DNA of 64,000 nucleotides from Ceriagrion tenellum (GCA_963169105.1 OY720641.1:76893496-76957495), one strand, 5' to 3'. Counted from the first letter of the stretch, positions 48,383-59,000 are shown. Made by a program: numbers and translations. Notes: generated by a model from the letters alone, not told the origin.

Positions 48383-48500
48383 GAAGCTGAATTGGTTAGC
48401 GCACTCGGCGCAAAATCGAGGGATCTGGGTTCGATTCCCAGTCCAGGAAAATGATTTCTCCACTGTGAATTTCACTCAATTGTGTAAACACTAGCGGGTG
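48383..48500 (+). mobile_element. tRNA-derived SINE with near-complete cloverleaf (copy 1)
   Basis: A cloverleaf can be drawn: acceptor CCTGGGA..TCCAGG, D arm GCTGAATTGGTTAGC, a five-pair anticodon stem CTCGG/TCGAG and T arm CTGGGTTCGATTCCCAG. The anticodon loop CGCAAAA lacks the invariant U33, so a functional tRNA is unlikely. A body (ATGATTTCTCCACTGTGAATTTC) shared with the copy at 48,693 follows, identifying a SINE. Confidence 0.7.
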
Positions 48501-48692
48501 ACTCCATTAAAGCCACTGCGCGGCTAGTTCCGGAGTTCATTGAAAATGTCGAAGGTCTTTGTGTTTAAAGTTGAGCTTTTCCCCGTGGATTGTAGCGCTT
48601 AGCGCTCGCATATGGGTACCTCTGGCATTACATCCACGGTTCCTGTGAGGGCAGCTTGATTTTTACGCCCCCATGAGATAGGCAGTGGTAGG

Positions 48693-48820
48693 ACGCCTGC
48701 GTAGCGTTATTGGTTAGAGTACTCGCCGTGAAATCAAGGGATCTGCATTCGATTCCCAGTCCAGGCGAATGATTTTTCCTCTGGGAATTTTACACGCTTG
48801 CGTGAACTCTAGCTCTAGGA
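48693..48820 (+). mobile_element. tRNA-derived SINE (copy 2)
   Basis: Same layout as 48,383: GCGTAGCGTTATTGGTTAGAG, CTCGCCGTGAAATCAAGG, CTGCATTCGATTCCCAGTCC, then GCGAATGATTTTTCCTCTG. The T arm has a mutated stem (CTGCA against CCCAG). The 310-bp spacing and same direction suggest either a dimer with degraded linker or two insertions. Confidence 0.65.
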
Positions 48821-49716
48821 AAAAGAACTACGGAACCGAACCGGAGCTCTTTGAAAAAGAACTACGGAACTATCCGCGCAGCTTGCTTTATGAAAAGAAG
48901 AACTTCTCGAGGCCTGGGGGTCAGAGTAAGATTTTCCAGATGTCCAACGCCGGAATTGCTTTTTCCTGGTTTTCTTCCTCCTTTCTTGCCTCCCCTGTCA
49001 TCTTTGGGTCCACCCACGGAAAAAGGGGAAGCATCCGTGGAGTCTCAAGGGCTTTTCGTCGTCTCTTCCTTGGCTCTGGCCCTCCCACTCTCTGTACCTC
49101 ACTCAGCAGTGGACGTTTCTCTCTTCTCGCTACTTCCTTTTGGATCACTCGAGCGAGAGAGCAGAGCCATCTAATCATTTAAATAAATCTGGCAGCTGTA
49201 TTCATAGTTTCTTTTTCTCTCAATATCGGTCTTCGAAGCCGTGGTTAAATAAACCAACACAGTAATTTTCGACCTCATTTTCCGCGTCTTTTCCTGCTCT
49301 CCAGCAGTCATTCTTTCGCTCTGATTTTCCTCGTCTCCTCCATCCAATATTATTTCTTTTGTTCCTTCTCTTAGAAACTTAAGAATTTCTGGAGATACTA
49401 ATCTTCTGAGTGGAGCTTTATCCTGTTTGGTGTCTTTGTTGTTTCATCTCCTCCATGTCTTTATTTATCCCGTGGAACGTCTGGTATGAATGAAATTTCT
49501 GATAAATATGATTAAATATTCTTTTTGTTTGTCCACTATTGTCCATCCTCATCATGTGGTCTAATGAATTTTATCCTAATTTTACTAATGTCGTATGACG
49601 TTTTTTCGCTTTCTTCATTCTTGCTGAGGTTTTCATATTTTACTATTGAGGCATTCACAGTTAAACGTTGGTCTCGTAGTTTTTATTTAGTCAGTGATTG
49701 AGAAATGTATCAAGTT
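48821..49716. other. No gene recognised
   Basis: A 137-codon plus-strand frame (48,769-49,182) begins within the SINE and runs into C/T-rich DNA; overlapping frames exist on both strands. No motif. Treated as compositional. Confidence 0.5.
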
Positions 49717-50010
49717 GGTGTGGTGGATAGCATAGTGGCTTTTCATCCCGGGGATGTTGGTTTCCATCACGGAAGTGTCAGAAATTTTTCTGTGGAATTC
49801 CGATTCCTGCTAGCGTGTCTTGTGGGGGATACATAAGGTTATCTGTCCATTGGATGGGACGTTAAAACGGACCGCATGGCACAAATCAGGGTAATGCCCA
49901 CGGCTGGTGTCTCTCGTTTCTCCACATCGTCCCTCATCAGTCTACTCACCTCTCCTGAGAGGCGCAAATTACTTCAGTCGTCAGTCGCGTCTCCGCGGAC
50001 AGCCAACTGT
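49717..50010 (+). mobile_element. SINE S2, copy 3 (longest)
   Basis: The order is GTGGATAGCATAGTGGC (A box), GGTTTCCATCACGG (degenerate B box), CTGTGGAATTCCGATTCC, TGTCCATTGGATGGGACG, TTAAAACGGACCGCATGG, a C/T-rich portion and GGCGCAAATTACTTCAGTCG..CGCCTC-like GCGTCTCCGCGG. This is the full S2 landmark series. No coding capacity. Confidence 0.7.
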
Positions 50011-50409
50011 CCTACCGTTTGAGAACATTCAATGCATCATCCCAGACATTTTCTACTGAACGATGCTCCCGTACATAGTGTATTAAACTTTGTGAGACTT
50101 GAAGATGGCAATGAAAGAACGGAGCCGGGGATAGTAACAAGATTGTTTCTTTATTAATGTATGCATCACATCCAGAGAAAATCTTGTTTTATGATATTTT
50201 AATCAGTCCTGTCCTTAGTGAGAATTTGAGTGGGAATAAAATTTGATAATTTCGGCATCACCATGCGTTAACCTTTTTTCGACGTGTGGTTTAGCTGTCG
50301 GAGCTCAAGCCGGTACGACCGTTAGTGTGAGATGACATAAGAAGGTAATAGGTATTAGGCAGTATCTTACACCAGCGTTAAAGCCACGCTTGGGTCTGTA
50401 TACAAAGTA

Positions 50410-50614
50410 TTCAGGCCTGCCACGAATACGGCGGTGTTATACAATGAAATTGCCATGAGAAAAAATCGGATTGGACCGGGAAATAACTACGGACCTCTGG
50501 GTTTCCGGGCCAATGCACAGATCACTACGCTACCCAGGCTTCCTAATCCTCATGGCAATTTAGAAAGATACATATGAACTAGGTGTTCACCGACGTATTG
50601 GCGGCAGGCCTGAA
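50410..50614. mobile_element. Foldback element with tRNA-like core
   Basis: Outer arms TTCAGGCCTGCC (50,410) and GGCAGGCCTGAA (ending 50,614) are perfect. Inner arms AAATTGCCATGAG and CTCATGGCAATTT are also perfect, with partly matching sequence between. The central loop, read on the minus strand, holds a tRNA-like head (GCCTGGGTAGCGTAGTGATC) and CCCGGAAACCCAG. It looks like a SINE head caught between inverted repeats, or a MITE that captured a tRNA relic. No target duplication is obvious. Confidence 0.6.
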
Positions 50615-51432
50615 AACTTTAATGAAGTGCTTTTAAGTGGGAGAGGATCAAGTTTTATTTGGTGAAGGGTTACCGAGCAAAGGGTTCGATAGGTGGTGTG
50701 ATGGTTGCATGAAGATACGATACGTCTTTACTTTTTCCGTCATCCGAAGATTCTCTCACGTTTTCGCCGTTTCTCTCAAACCTCAATTTACCCTTTCGTT
50801 CTCCTTCCCCTATTCATCCTCGCCCTTCCCGTATGGCTGCACGTCTTCCAATCCCCGCATTCTCTCCTTTATTCCTCTCCCTTCTCCTCCTCTTCGTCCT
50901 CCATTCCATTTGATTTATTAATGCGGACCCTCGACGCGGGTTTCGCGAGACTCAATTTTCGACCGATTCGAATCGTCGTAAAAGCCCCGGTGAAAAGGAG
51001 TTTTTTTCTCCTCTTTCTTTTGTGTATTTTAATTTTTCTTTTAAACTTCTCCGTTCTACGTGGCCATTAGAGGTTCAGCTCAGTGCCCGGATTCGAGTTG
51101 GTATGAAAGCTTTTCCCTTTAACTCCCCCATTACTCTATATCTCCTGTACACTCTCATCTACGCCCGCATAGTTTATTGAAATCCATGTCCAGTATGGCA
51201 GTGGGTGATACGCCACCTGAAATTCATAATGTGGCATGCTTTTTATGCTGAGGTTAGCACTAATGAATGCCATCAAAAGTATACTCCTTGAAGTTTCAAT
51301 CACTTGGATTAAACGAAAAATATGTTTAATTGTATATGAGATTTGACGATACCTTTCTTGAACAAAAATAGTAATCGAAAGCATTAGCTCGGATATTGGT
51401 TGTTGGGATTTCCTTAGTCCCACAGGGAAGTG
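50615..51432. other. No gene; pyrimidine-rich tract 50.75-50.92 kb
   Basis: Plus-strand CT-rich sequence (CCTTTCGTTCTCCTTCCCC, CCTCTCCCTTCTCCTCCTC) yields Ser/Pro/Phe-rich shadow frames of up to 121 codons. The remainder is featureless. Confidence 0.5.
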
Positions 51433-51448
51433 TGAACGGCCTCTTGTT

Positions 51449-51679
51449 CACAAATGAAAAAACGATTTCGTTTTCTTCCACTGATTTATTTTTTTGGTAC
51501 GACATGTTTCGACACATAAGAAAGGTATCGTCAAATTAGGGGTCATTTTCAAGTACCTTGACCCCAAGTACCTCTATGTGTCGATACATGTCGTACCAAA
51601 AAAATAAATCAGTGGAAGAAAACGAAATCGTTTTTTCATTTGTGAATATCAACTTCCACATAGTTGAGCCTGATACCAT
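51449..51679. mobile_element. Palindromic Penelope-like mini-element with 16-bp TSD
   Basis: Perfect flanking repeats TGAACGGCCTCTTGTT (51,433-51,448 and 51,680-51,695) define a 231-bp insertion. Arms of 70 bp (51,449-51,518 and 51,575-51,644) differ at a single base. Each arm has the GAAAC/ATGTCGTACC module (left arm on the minus strand) next to an A-run and AAATAAATCAGTGG. Beyond the right arm is a one-sided 35-bp tail (AATATCAACTTCCACATAGT...). Long variable TSDs, inverted terminal repeats, hammerhead-like motifs and a short tail are features reported for Penelope-like elements. It has no coding capacity, so it would have been mobilised in trans. The near-identity of the arms suggests youth or gene conversion. 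Confidence 0.75.
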
Positions 51680-51695
51680 TGAACGGCCTCTTGTT

Positions 51696-53993
51696 ATTCG
51701 TTAGTTGTATAAATGACGTCAACTCTGGATTTGGAGTGCAAAATTACATTATTTTCTGATGATGTGGTCACCCACCGAGGATTTGCTTCATATACGGACT
51801 TGGAAGTTCTCTCATTTGACTACGTCAGCGTTAACTCGTGGTTTGTGTGAGAACTCAAACTCCATGTTAAATAATTCTTTCCATTGCCTGTCAAAAAACT
51901 CACCGTATTGTTATATATATTTGAACGGATATTGAAAATTATAGTTTCGGATGACGTCAATTGTCATTCACGCACATGAAACCCCCTTCCACTCGCCCTT
52001 GTCATAGCACATAAGTATCAACTTAGGTGAGGATGCAATTCTTTTGGCAAATAATTGGCATTAAGTTTTTATTCTGTAATTATACATGGTAAAATATTTG
52101 ATTCATAACCATTTTTGTGAATAATACTGTTCGTATATTTTTAATTCAAATGTTTGCTTTTGTATATTTAAACATTTTTTTCCATTTATTTGCAGGTGAG
52201 TCGATCTACCCTCTTTTGGCCTTTCACCAACGTGTTTTGCTTGATCCCTTCTTCAATGGGCTAATATGGTAATGGATATCTTAGTCTTAAGACTTCATTC
52301 TCGTATTACTTCGTATCCAGCGATTGGTTACCTTTTCAATGCCGACCTTTCCCCTATCGAAATTTCCAAGTTTTAACTTTGAAGTAAAACCCATTCGAAA
52401 GGCCTACAAATGTTAAGCCACTACCTACCTTTGAACAGTAATGTGGTATTTATAATTCAAATAAGTCTTGAAAAATATCATAAATTCCAAAGACTGTGGG
52501 AATTACTAGCTTAAGATAGTAGGTAGATTGTCAAGGAGATAGGTGTACAGTATGTCTGTCTGATAATGAAGCTAGAGCTGTATTCGACTTCGGCTCGAGT
52601 TTAAAGCTCAAGTTCTAGGATACCGTCGGTTTAACTGAAACCGGAGACCTAAGAGTTGAGACTCACGGCAATCACAGTTAAAGATACGCTATGAATACTG
52701 GTTGTAGTTGAAGTCAGATACTCTGACCCGAGGGGTAAATTATCCCAACTTGATAATTACTTGGTGCAGAAATATTCGGTCGTCGCCGATTTTCGTCCAT
52801 ATGTCGTATAATACTCTCCCACTCAATATTTACCATACAATTATTATCATGTCCAGACAGTATGTCACAACAGGAGGATATCGAATTGACGAATCATGCG
52901 GTGAAATTGTATTTTTTTGCGTGACTATTATCACGGTTTATCGAAAATCGACCGAATAATTGGATTAACAAAACGTTAAAATGCACCAATTAATTTTGAG
53001 AAAATAATCCAGTTTTCTCCATTGACTAGTATGCTCTTCATGATAGCATAGACGTGTCCGGGGTTTAATCAATACCCAAAGGCGTGTGCGAATTCCCCAT
53101 CCTCCCAAATGGTTTTGCTTTCCTCCGCTCAAATCTTCGCACCGACATCTCTTCCGGTTGCGCATTGCCCGCATCAATTGGCGATAGTCACGTTTTATTC
53201 TCCCACTCACGCCGCTTCATGTTTTTTTTCTCTCGCTTGAATCTTTTTTTCTTCTCCCTCTGCTGAGGTCCCCCTCTGCTTGATTCAGTTCTGCATCCAT
53301 GAATAAGTGATGCACTTTAACTGCCCGGGGGCGTTCTTGGACGTGGGTTTATCGAGAAGTGAAGGAGTTGGCGGACCTTATGATCCCACTCTCTCTCTCT
53401 CTCTCTCTCTCTGGCCTCTCGAAGCAATTTTCTCCTCCTTCCTATTTGAGGATCTTTCTTTCCTCTTCTCCCCCATTTCGCTCTAGTCTTTATCCGCGCC
53501 TCTTCTTTCCATCCCCTCCTCTTGATTGTGTTTGTTTTTGGTTCGGGCTGCGAAAGTATGGAAAAACTCTTCTAGTTTTGCCGTATTTACAGCCTGTTAT
53601 AATGGTGGTGCCTTTTCCACCCTCCTTTCCTCATACAGTCTATATTTGTGTGGATAAACTTGTAAATTACCTGATCATGCCACACAGCGACAAAACATAG
53701 GTCGTGAAAATAAAAACCTCGTATGGAAATTACGAAGTGTTTCAATATTTAATCATGAACTTATTCAACAAACTTACGCCTGAAACCATCACTTTCATGT
53801 TGGTCCTGCCTTAAAATTACTTTTATGTCATTTTTGTTGGTATTCTGGCTACTTATGTCCTCCTAAATATGTCCCCTATCAGAAATGAACCACGAAATCA
53901 TCTCCTTACTATTTTTCAGCAAATTTAGCTGGAAATTACTATAGGTTAAAATTGACATCCGGTTAATTGTCGGGAAAAATAGTATTTTTTTAT
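51696..53993. other. No gene; CT microsatellite 53.38-53.41 kb
   Basis: A (CT)n run at about 53,389-53,412 is followed by a pyrimidine-rich segment to about 53,540. A candidate recursive splice junction at 52,195 is listed separately. No reading frame with protein-like features. Confidence 0.5.
52172..52201 (+). promoter_or_regulatory. Candidate recursive splice site (ratchet point)
   Basis: A T-rich tract (CATTTTTTTCCATTTATTTG) runs into CAG immediately followed by GTGAGT, placing a strong 3' splice site and a strong 5' splice site back to back at 52,195/52,196. Zero-length exons of this form are used in Drosophila and vertebrate long introns for stepwise removal. It would imply that a plus-strand gene is transcribed across this point. 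It could instead be an ordinary acceptor of an exon that happens to start GTGAGT, but the following sequence has no long open frame, or it could be chance. Confidence 0.4.
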
Positions 53994-54358
53994 CTTAAGG
54001 TAGTCCGAGCGAGATAGTTCCCTAGTCATAGAAGAGACCATATTCGAATTATACGTTTTAATTTCACCAGCTGTGGGACACATGAATTAAATATTGCATT
54101 ATTAATGGGGCAATAATATAGTTTAAATGACAAATTGTAAGTAATTAAATGAAAATATCTAAATAAGTCTTTAACTTGACTCATTTTTTTCACGCGGTGC
54201 GTTTGAAACTTCTTCAAAACGGAAGGTGTTTTGTGATACCCAAGAACCTTTTGTGGTGGCAATATGATTAATTTTCAAATATAGTTGAGGAAACATACAA
54301 ACTACACACTTATTTTTTTACGACATCTAAGTGCTAGAAATACCACATTTTGTAAATA
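53994..54358 (+). repeat. Dispersed repeat R1, copy C
   Basis: Aligns with copy A from TTAAGGTAGTCCGAGCGAGA through ATTCGAATTATACGTTTTAA, CACGCGGTGCGTTTGAAACT, AAAACGGAAGGTGTTTTG, CAATATGATTAA and TACAAACTACACAC. It stops at a TA where mariner begins. The expected remainder is not recognisable on the far side, so the copy was already short or flanking DNA was lost. Confidence 0.85.
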
Positions 54359-55686
54359 CGAGGGTCGCTACGAAAGTTTTGAGATACACAAAAACTAAGA
54401 AACTTGAAATAATGTTGATAACTGTGTTTTCTCAAAATACTTACCATGACATTCTATACATTTTTGCATTCTCGTAAACCACTTCTTAAAACAGTTATTC
54501 CACTCAATTTCCTCGAGTGCTTAAATTACACTTTTGTAGGCTTCAACAGCTTCTTCGGAGCTGGAGAACCTCCTTCCACTCATGCGATTTTTGAGTGGGT
54601 GAACCGGAAAAAATCACATAGGGCCAGGTCAGGACTGTAAAGTGGGTGAGTCATTAGTTTAACTTCCGTGGACTCCAAGGACTGAATTGTAAGGTTGGCC
54701 GTTTGCGCAAACGCATTGTCATGGTGCAGGACGATTCCCCGCAGTCCTGTCATCGTCCGCCGTTCTTGAAGCTTTCCGAAAACTTTTGGTAGATATACTG
54801 TGGTGTACCACAGAGCAGTTACAGTTCTTTGTTCTTCCAGGGGAACAGTTGTGACATGACAGCTTTTGGAGAAAAAAGTTGTGACCACTTTCCGAAGAAA
54901 ATTTTCCGTCGCGTTTCCGACGCTTCGAGGCCGCTCCACTTTCGTTGGTGGATGTTCGTCTAGAAAATTCCATACAGTTGACTGGCGCTTATTTTCAGGA
55001 TCGAACTGATAAATCCACGTTTAGTCACCAGTAACCATGTCAGAAACGCGCCTGTAGTTGCCACAGTCAAATCTTTTCAACATTTCTTCGCACCATTCAA
55101 CGCGAATGCGCTTTATGCCTCCGTCAAAGTGTGTGGCACCCATCGAGATGAAACTTTCCTGACTTAAAGATTTTCGTGCAAGATTTTGGAAACTGCCGGC
55201 GATGCAATCTGTAGTGACGCTTCAATGTCCTTAAATGGCACACGATTGTTTTCGCGCACCAGTTTTTCCACAGCGGTGATGTTTTCCTCAGTCAGTGCAG
55301 TCGCCAGACGCCCGGTCCTCCCCTCGTCTTTTAACGATGTTTGACCTCTTCTAAGTTCTTAAAAACACCGAAAAATTGTCACACGGAAAGCACAAAGGTC
55401 CCCGAAGGCCCGTTGCAAACGATCAAGGCTTTCAGATTCGTTTAAATCACTTTTAAAGTCATAAAGAATCATTGCACGAAAGAGATCTTTTTCCGGCTCC
55501 ATTATTGCAACACATGAATGCTGCGTAAGCAGAAACAAAGGAAGACCTATTAGCGACAGCGATCAGCCGAGCAAGTTGCAACTTGCACGCGTTACTCAGA
55601 AAAGACGCCGCTGTCGACCTGCTTTCTTCACCCACAACCAGCAACCCGCAACACAGTATGTCTCAAAACTTTCGTAGCGACCCTCG
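54359..55686 (-). mobile_element. Mariner transposon, 1,328 bp, complete ends
   Basis: Terminal repeats CGAGGGTCGCTACGAAAGTT (plus TTGAGA) are identical over 26 bp at both ends and are flanked by TA duplications (54,357-54,358 and 55,687-55,688), as for all Tc1/mariner insertions. The length is typical of mariner (about 1.3 kb). The transposase is on the minus strand and broken. Intact ends mean it could in principle be moved by a related active transposase. Confidence 0.93.
54580..55502 (-). pseudogene. Mariner transposase, degenerate (D,D34D)
   Basis: A start codon at 55,502 opens MEPEKDLFRAMILYDFK, with in-frame stops soon after (near 55,360 and 55,165) and at least one frameshift. The first catalytic aspartate is visible as GD followed by a stop at about 55,025 (VTGD*TWIYQFDPE). 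The open C-terminal piece (54,580-54,939) holds IVLHHDNAFAQTA (second D) and HPLYSPDLALCDFF (third D), with 34 residues between them, the mariner spacing. Compared with the family consensus, HDNAPAH and DLAP are mutated to HDNAFAQ and DLAL. Not functional. Confidence 0.9.
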
Positions 55687-55696
55687 TACCTAATGT

Positions 55697-55731
55697 GCAG
55701 GGTTGAAGTGAGGTCCTCACTTCAACCCTGC
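55697..55731. repeat. Perfect 17-bp palindrome beside mariner
   Basis: GCAGGGTTGAAGTGAGG, a single T, then the exact complement CCTCACTTCAACCCTGC. A third partial copy (GTTGAAGTG) follows directly at 55,732. It starts nine bases beyond the mariner target duplication. It would form a very stable cruciform or hairpin. It may be a terminator-like hairpin, a MITE core or a repair scar. Confidence 0.8.
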
Positions 55732-55759
55732 GTTGAAGTGACGCGTTACCTTCGGTTCG

Positions 55760-55786
55760 CTGAAGAGGGCTACTTTGTAGCCGAAA
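55760..55786 (+). ncRNA. Hammerhead ribozyme-like core (candidate)
   Basis: CTGAAGA (fits CUGANGA), one extra G, stem GGCTAC/GTAGCC with loop TTT, then GAAAT followed by ACTCGTATTCGACC. The second half of the core is GAAAT in place of GAAAC. Preceding text (ACGCGTTACCTTCGGTTCG) does not obviously close a stem I. The arrangement is the Penelope-type hairpin seen at 23.4 kb on the other strand. Likely a fossil of a terminal repeat. Confidence 0.4.
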
Positions 55787-55932
55787 TACTCGTATTCGAC
55801 CCCCCACCCTCGTCCTGTTGTGTCGATTTGACCACGCTCTTTTTGAGCTGATTCTCCCAGAAGTTGGGCCCATTTGTGTGTGTGAGTGAGTGATTTTGTG
55901 TGCTTGTGAGTGTGCTTGCGTAAATAACCGGG

Positions 55933-56023
55933 CATCCTTAGCGGGGTCTCATAAGCCCTGTGAAGGATCCCAGGTTATAACCCGAACATCCTTAGCGGGG
56001 TCCCATTAGCCCTTGCAAAGGAT
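55933..56023 (+). repeat. Pair of short direct repeats with internal hairpins
   Basis: Units at 55,933-55,968 and 55,987-56,023 share CATCCTTAGCGGGGTC-CAT-AGCCCT..-AAGGAT. In each, ATCCTT near the start can pair with AAGGAT at the end. A G/T-rich run (TTTGTGTGTGTGAGTGAGTG) precedes them at 55,870. Origin unknown; possibly part of the same decayed element as the hammerhead-like core. Confidence 0.6.
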
Positions 56024-59000
56024 CGTATTTGGTTGTATGTGTGCGTCTGTGTTTGGTCCCTGGCGAAGAAGTAACATTCCCGTAAACCAACACAGGGGGG
56101 TATTCTTGGTTGAGAGGCTGTGGTTGGTCTCTGCCGTGGTTTTCCCAGCATACCAAGACAGCAAATTTGGTGTTGTTGACGAAGGCTGCCAATTGTTTAC
56201 GGCTTTTGGTGATTTTCTCTCTTTTATTTCATTGTCTAGCCGTAAGAAGCTCACCCCATCTTTGTGATGGCTTTCCGTATAATTAGTGATTAATGTACAT
56301 ATTATAATCCAAGTAAGTCTTAGAAAAACCTAAAGTAGTGTTTCGGGATAATTACCTTATAGATACATTTATTGTTCTTCATGTTTTTTAGCTCAGTGTA
56401 TGAAATACTTATTCCATAGTGCTTGGTGGTCTCTTTCCGATTGTACGACGCATCGTGAATCTATAACCTCTAAATTCCTTAGTAGTGTTTAGTTGCTGTT
56501 TATACTTGTAACAATATTATAAATAGCGGATGAGAGCTATTACCAATGGAGACAAACCAAATGGAATAATTTACGTAAACTGTGAGCAATGATAGCATGG
56601 AAACTCGTCAAGGAATGTGGAGTCAGCTGGGATAAATAAAAATGTATTGGATGGCTGCTGCATAACAATCTTCCAATTGACGAATTCTAATGATGACGAT
56701 TTGAAGAAAGAAATCCAGTACCTTTTGTGATTTTTTATTCAGTACATGAAGACTTCTGTGGTGCAACTTGCGCTTACCATTGTTGATCATCCAGGGCTAG
56801 TGTAGCGTTGGTTCCGAGGGAATCTTAAGCCTACATAAGTAAGGCTACGGTCGGCTCATAGCTGATGGGGACGAGGAAACTCGGTGATTCTCCTTTTTCA
56901 AGCCCTTGCCCACATTGCCCTCGGTGTTGGATCTCCACCTTATTCTCCCAAAATTATTTTTCTTTTTTCTCTGATTTTATTCCTTCCGAAGGGATTTAGA
57001 CGTCATGACCTCTGTAGGATGTCGTTGGAATGAAAAAGACTTCATTATTTTTCTGGAATGAGCGACCCAGCTCTTGTCGCTAACGTCCGTGTTTCCAAGT
57101 CTGTTGAGTTTGAGAACACGAGAGGAAAAAGGAGTAGATACGTTCTTAGCTGTAAGCTCTCTTGAAATTTCGAAATGGGTACGGGTTGCCGTGGGAAATG
57201 TTCAGTGCCGTTGCTGTGGATGAGGCATAGTAGTGTCTAATATGCTCTAGTACTTGCTTAATTCATGGGATTCTGCGCTGAAAGGTTACGTTCGCGAATC
57301 AAATAAAACACAAAGGAAAGCCTCTCGCCGTCGTAGAATCTGCTTCAAAGGAACTGAATGTGTTACAGTGTTACACTCACTGTTATACTCCGTCGGCTAG
57401 GAAGGACTAGAAGGACTACATTGGTAGCTTCTAGAGACTCGGAGACTACACGCTAGGCTTGCATCAGGTGAAAGTTTCAGATAAGGCGAGTTTCAGTATG
57501 ACGCGAACGGTACTATTTAACCCCTCGCTACATCTCTTTTACGGTGATTTTTGGCCAAATGAGAGAGATACATTGGTGAATTGATTGATTGAACATTTCT
57601 TCTTCCCACTAGTCATTAGAAAAAACAGACTCTGAGAAAATCCTGTAGGTACTATTGACTAGTGTCCTCACCCTCTTCCCATTCCTTTTCCCTCCACTTT
57701 TTGTGGATGGCAACATAACAACCCCTTTCTATATGCCTCTCAGGGAGGTATGTCTATGTTTAAAAAAAATAATCATCGTAAAGAATTAATTAATCCGTTT
57801 TAGTCCGTGGTCTATACGTTTTGAACGTCAATTGCCGTGTATTTCGCAACCGCTGTTTTATTTATTCATGTTTTTGTAGGTTTATGATTTTGAATTAATT
57901 GATGATGGTAACCTACCGCCAATATAGAGTAGGATTTTATGAATCTACTCTTTTATTCGTTTCTGAAAAAGTCTCTCTCCCTTCTCAATTTCCTTTCATT
58001 CCTCGTGTCGACTCAGCCGTTCTTCATCCTGTATAAAATACCTATATGATATATTCATTAATATATCTTCCCCATATGTAACCAGCTATAAGTTACCATT
58101 CTTCCCTATCCATTTTAATTGTCTTACCTACTTGGTATGTCATAAGCGAATTTATTTCATTGTTGAGATCCGTTGCAAAAAATTGGATTGCGCTGTAGGG
58201 ACTCCAAAGGATTGGTGCGAAATATATATTAGGCGGTGTAGGGTGTGAGGGATCTGTGTCGCTTCTTGGTCTTCTCATCACGTGTGTGGCTCGGAATGAG
58301 AGAACGTGGGTCCCAAAGCTCTTATATCAATGTTACCTCAGGATTCGCTTGTGGCGCGTTGACTCAGTGCTCCCGCCTCTTTCCTCCCGGAGAGGAAACC
58401 TCCGTAATCCATGAGGATGCTGCCCTAGTGGATGGGGACTGTATAAGGGCTTCGCTGGATATTCTTTTTCTTGAAAGGCACATGATGCATGCTGGTCGTT
58501 TTGGGAAAGGGATTGTATATATCGCTATTAATGCAGGAGTAACATTTTAGATGAGTACTTTGGAGCAGTTAGTTCGATGGATTACAAAAAATAATGGCCC
58601 ATTCCGTTTTTAATATTTTGATATGCATCAACGCTATTTTTCTCTTCTACTCGAAGGACCTGACACTCTTATCATTTTCTCATGTCGTCTAGTGTCCATT
58701 ACTGTCCTTTTCTTCTTCTATTTCCTTATGTTAACCCTTCATGACGCCCTTCCGAAATCTCATTGCCTCCATGTACTCGTATCACTTTTTTCACTCCCCT
58801 AATTACACCCTAGATTATCATTTCTCTCCATACTTTTTGCGCGATTTCTATTACTCCCTATATCTTTCTTTCAAATGGTATTGTTTCTTCTATGGTTTTC
58901 TATTATCTTCCTTGTTCCCTCTCCACATTTCCGCTGGACAATGCCATCATTTCTTTCTTGTAATTATTTTTCAAAAGCCTTTTCTGTGAATTGCATATTT

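Noticed and set aside
48383..48455. Functional tRNA gene
   Set aside because: A cloverleaf can be drawn but the loop lacks U33, the acceptor pairing is imperfect and a SINE body shared with 48,693 follows.
53389..53412. CT dinucleotide run as a regulatory GAGA-factor site
   Set aside because: A simple microsatellite inside a pyrimidine-rich tract; no evidence for a promoter nearby.
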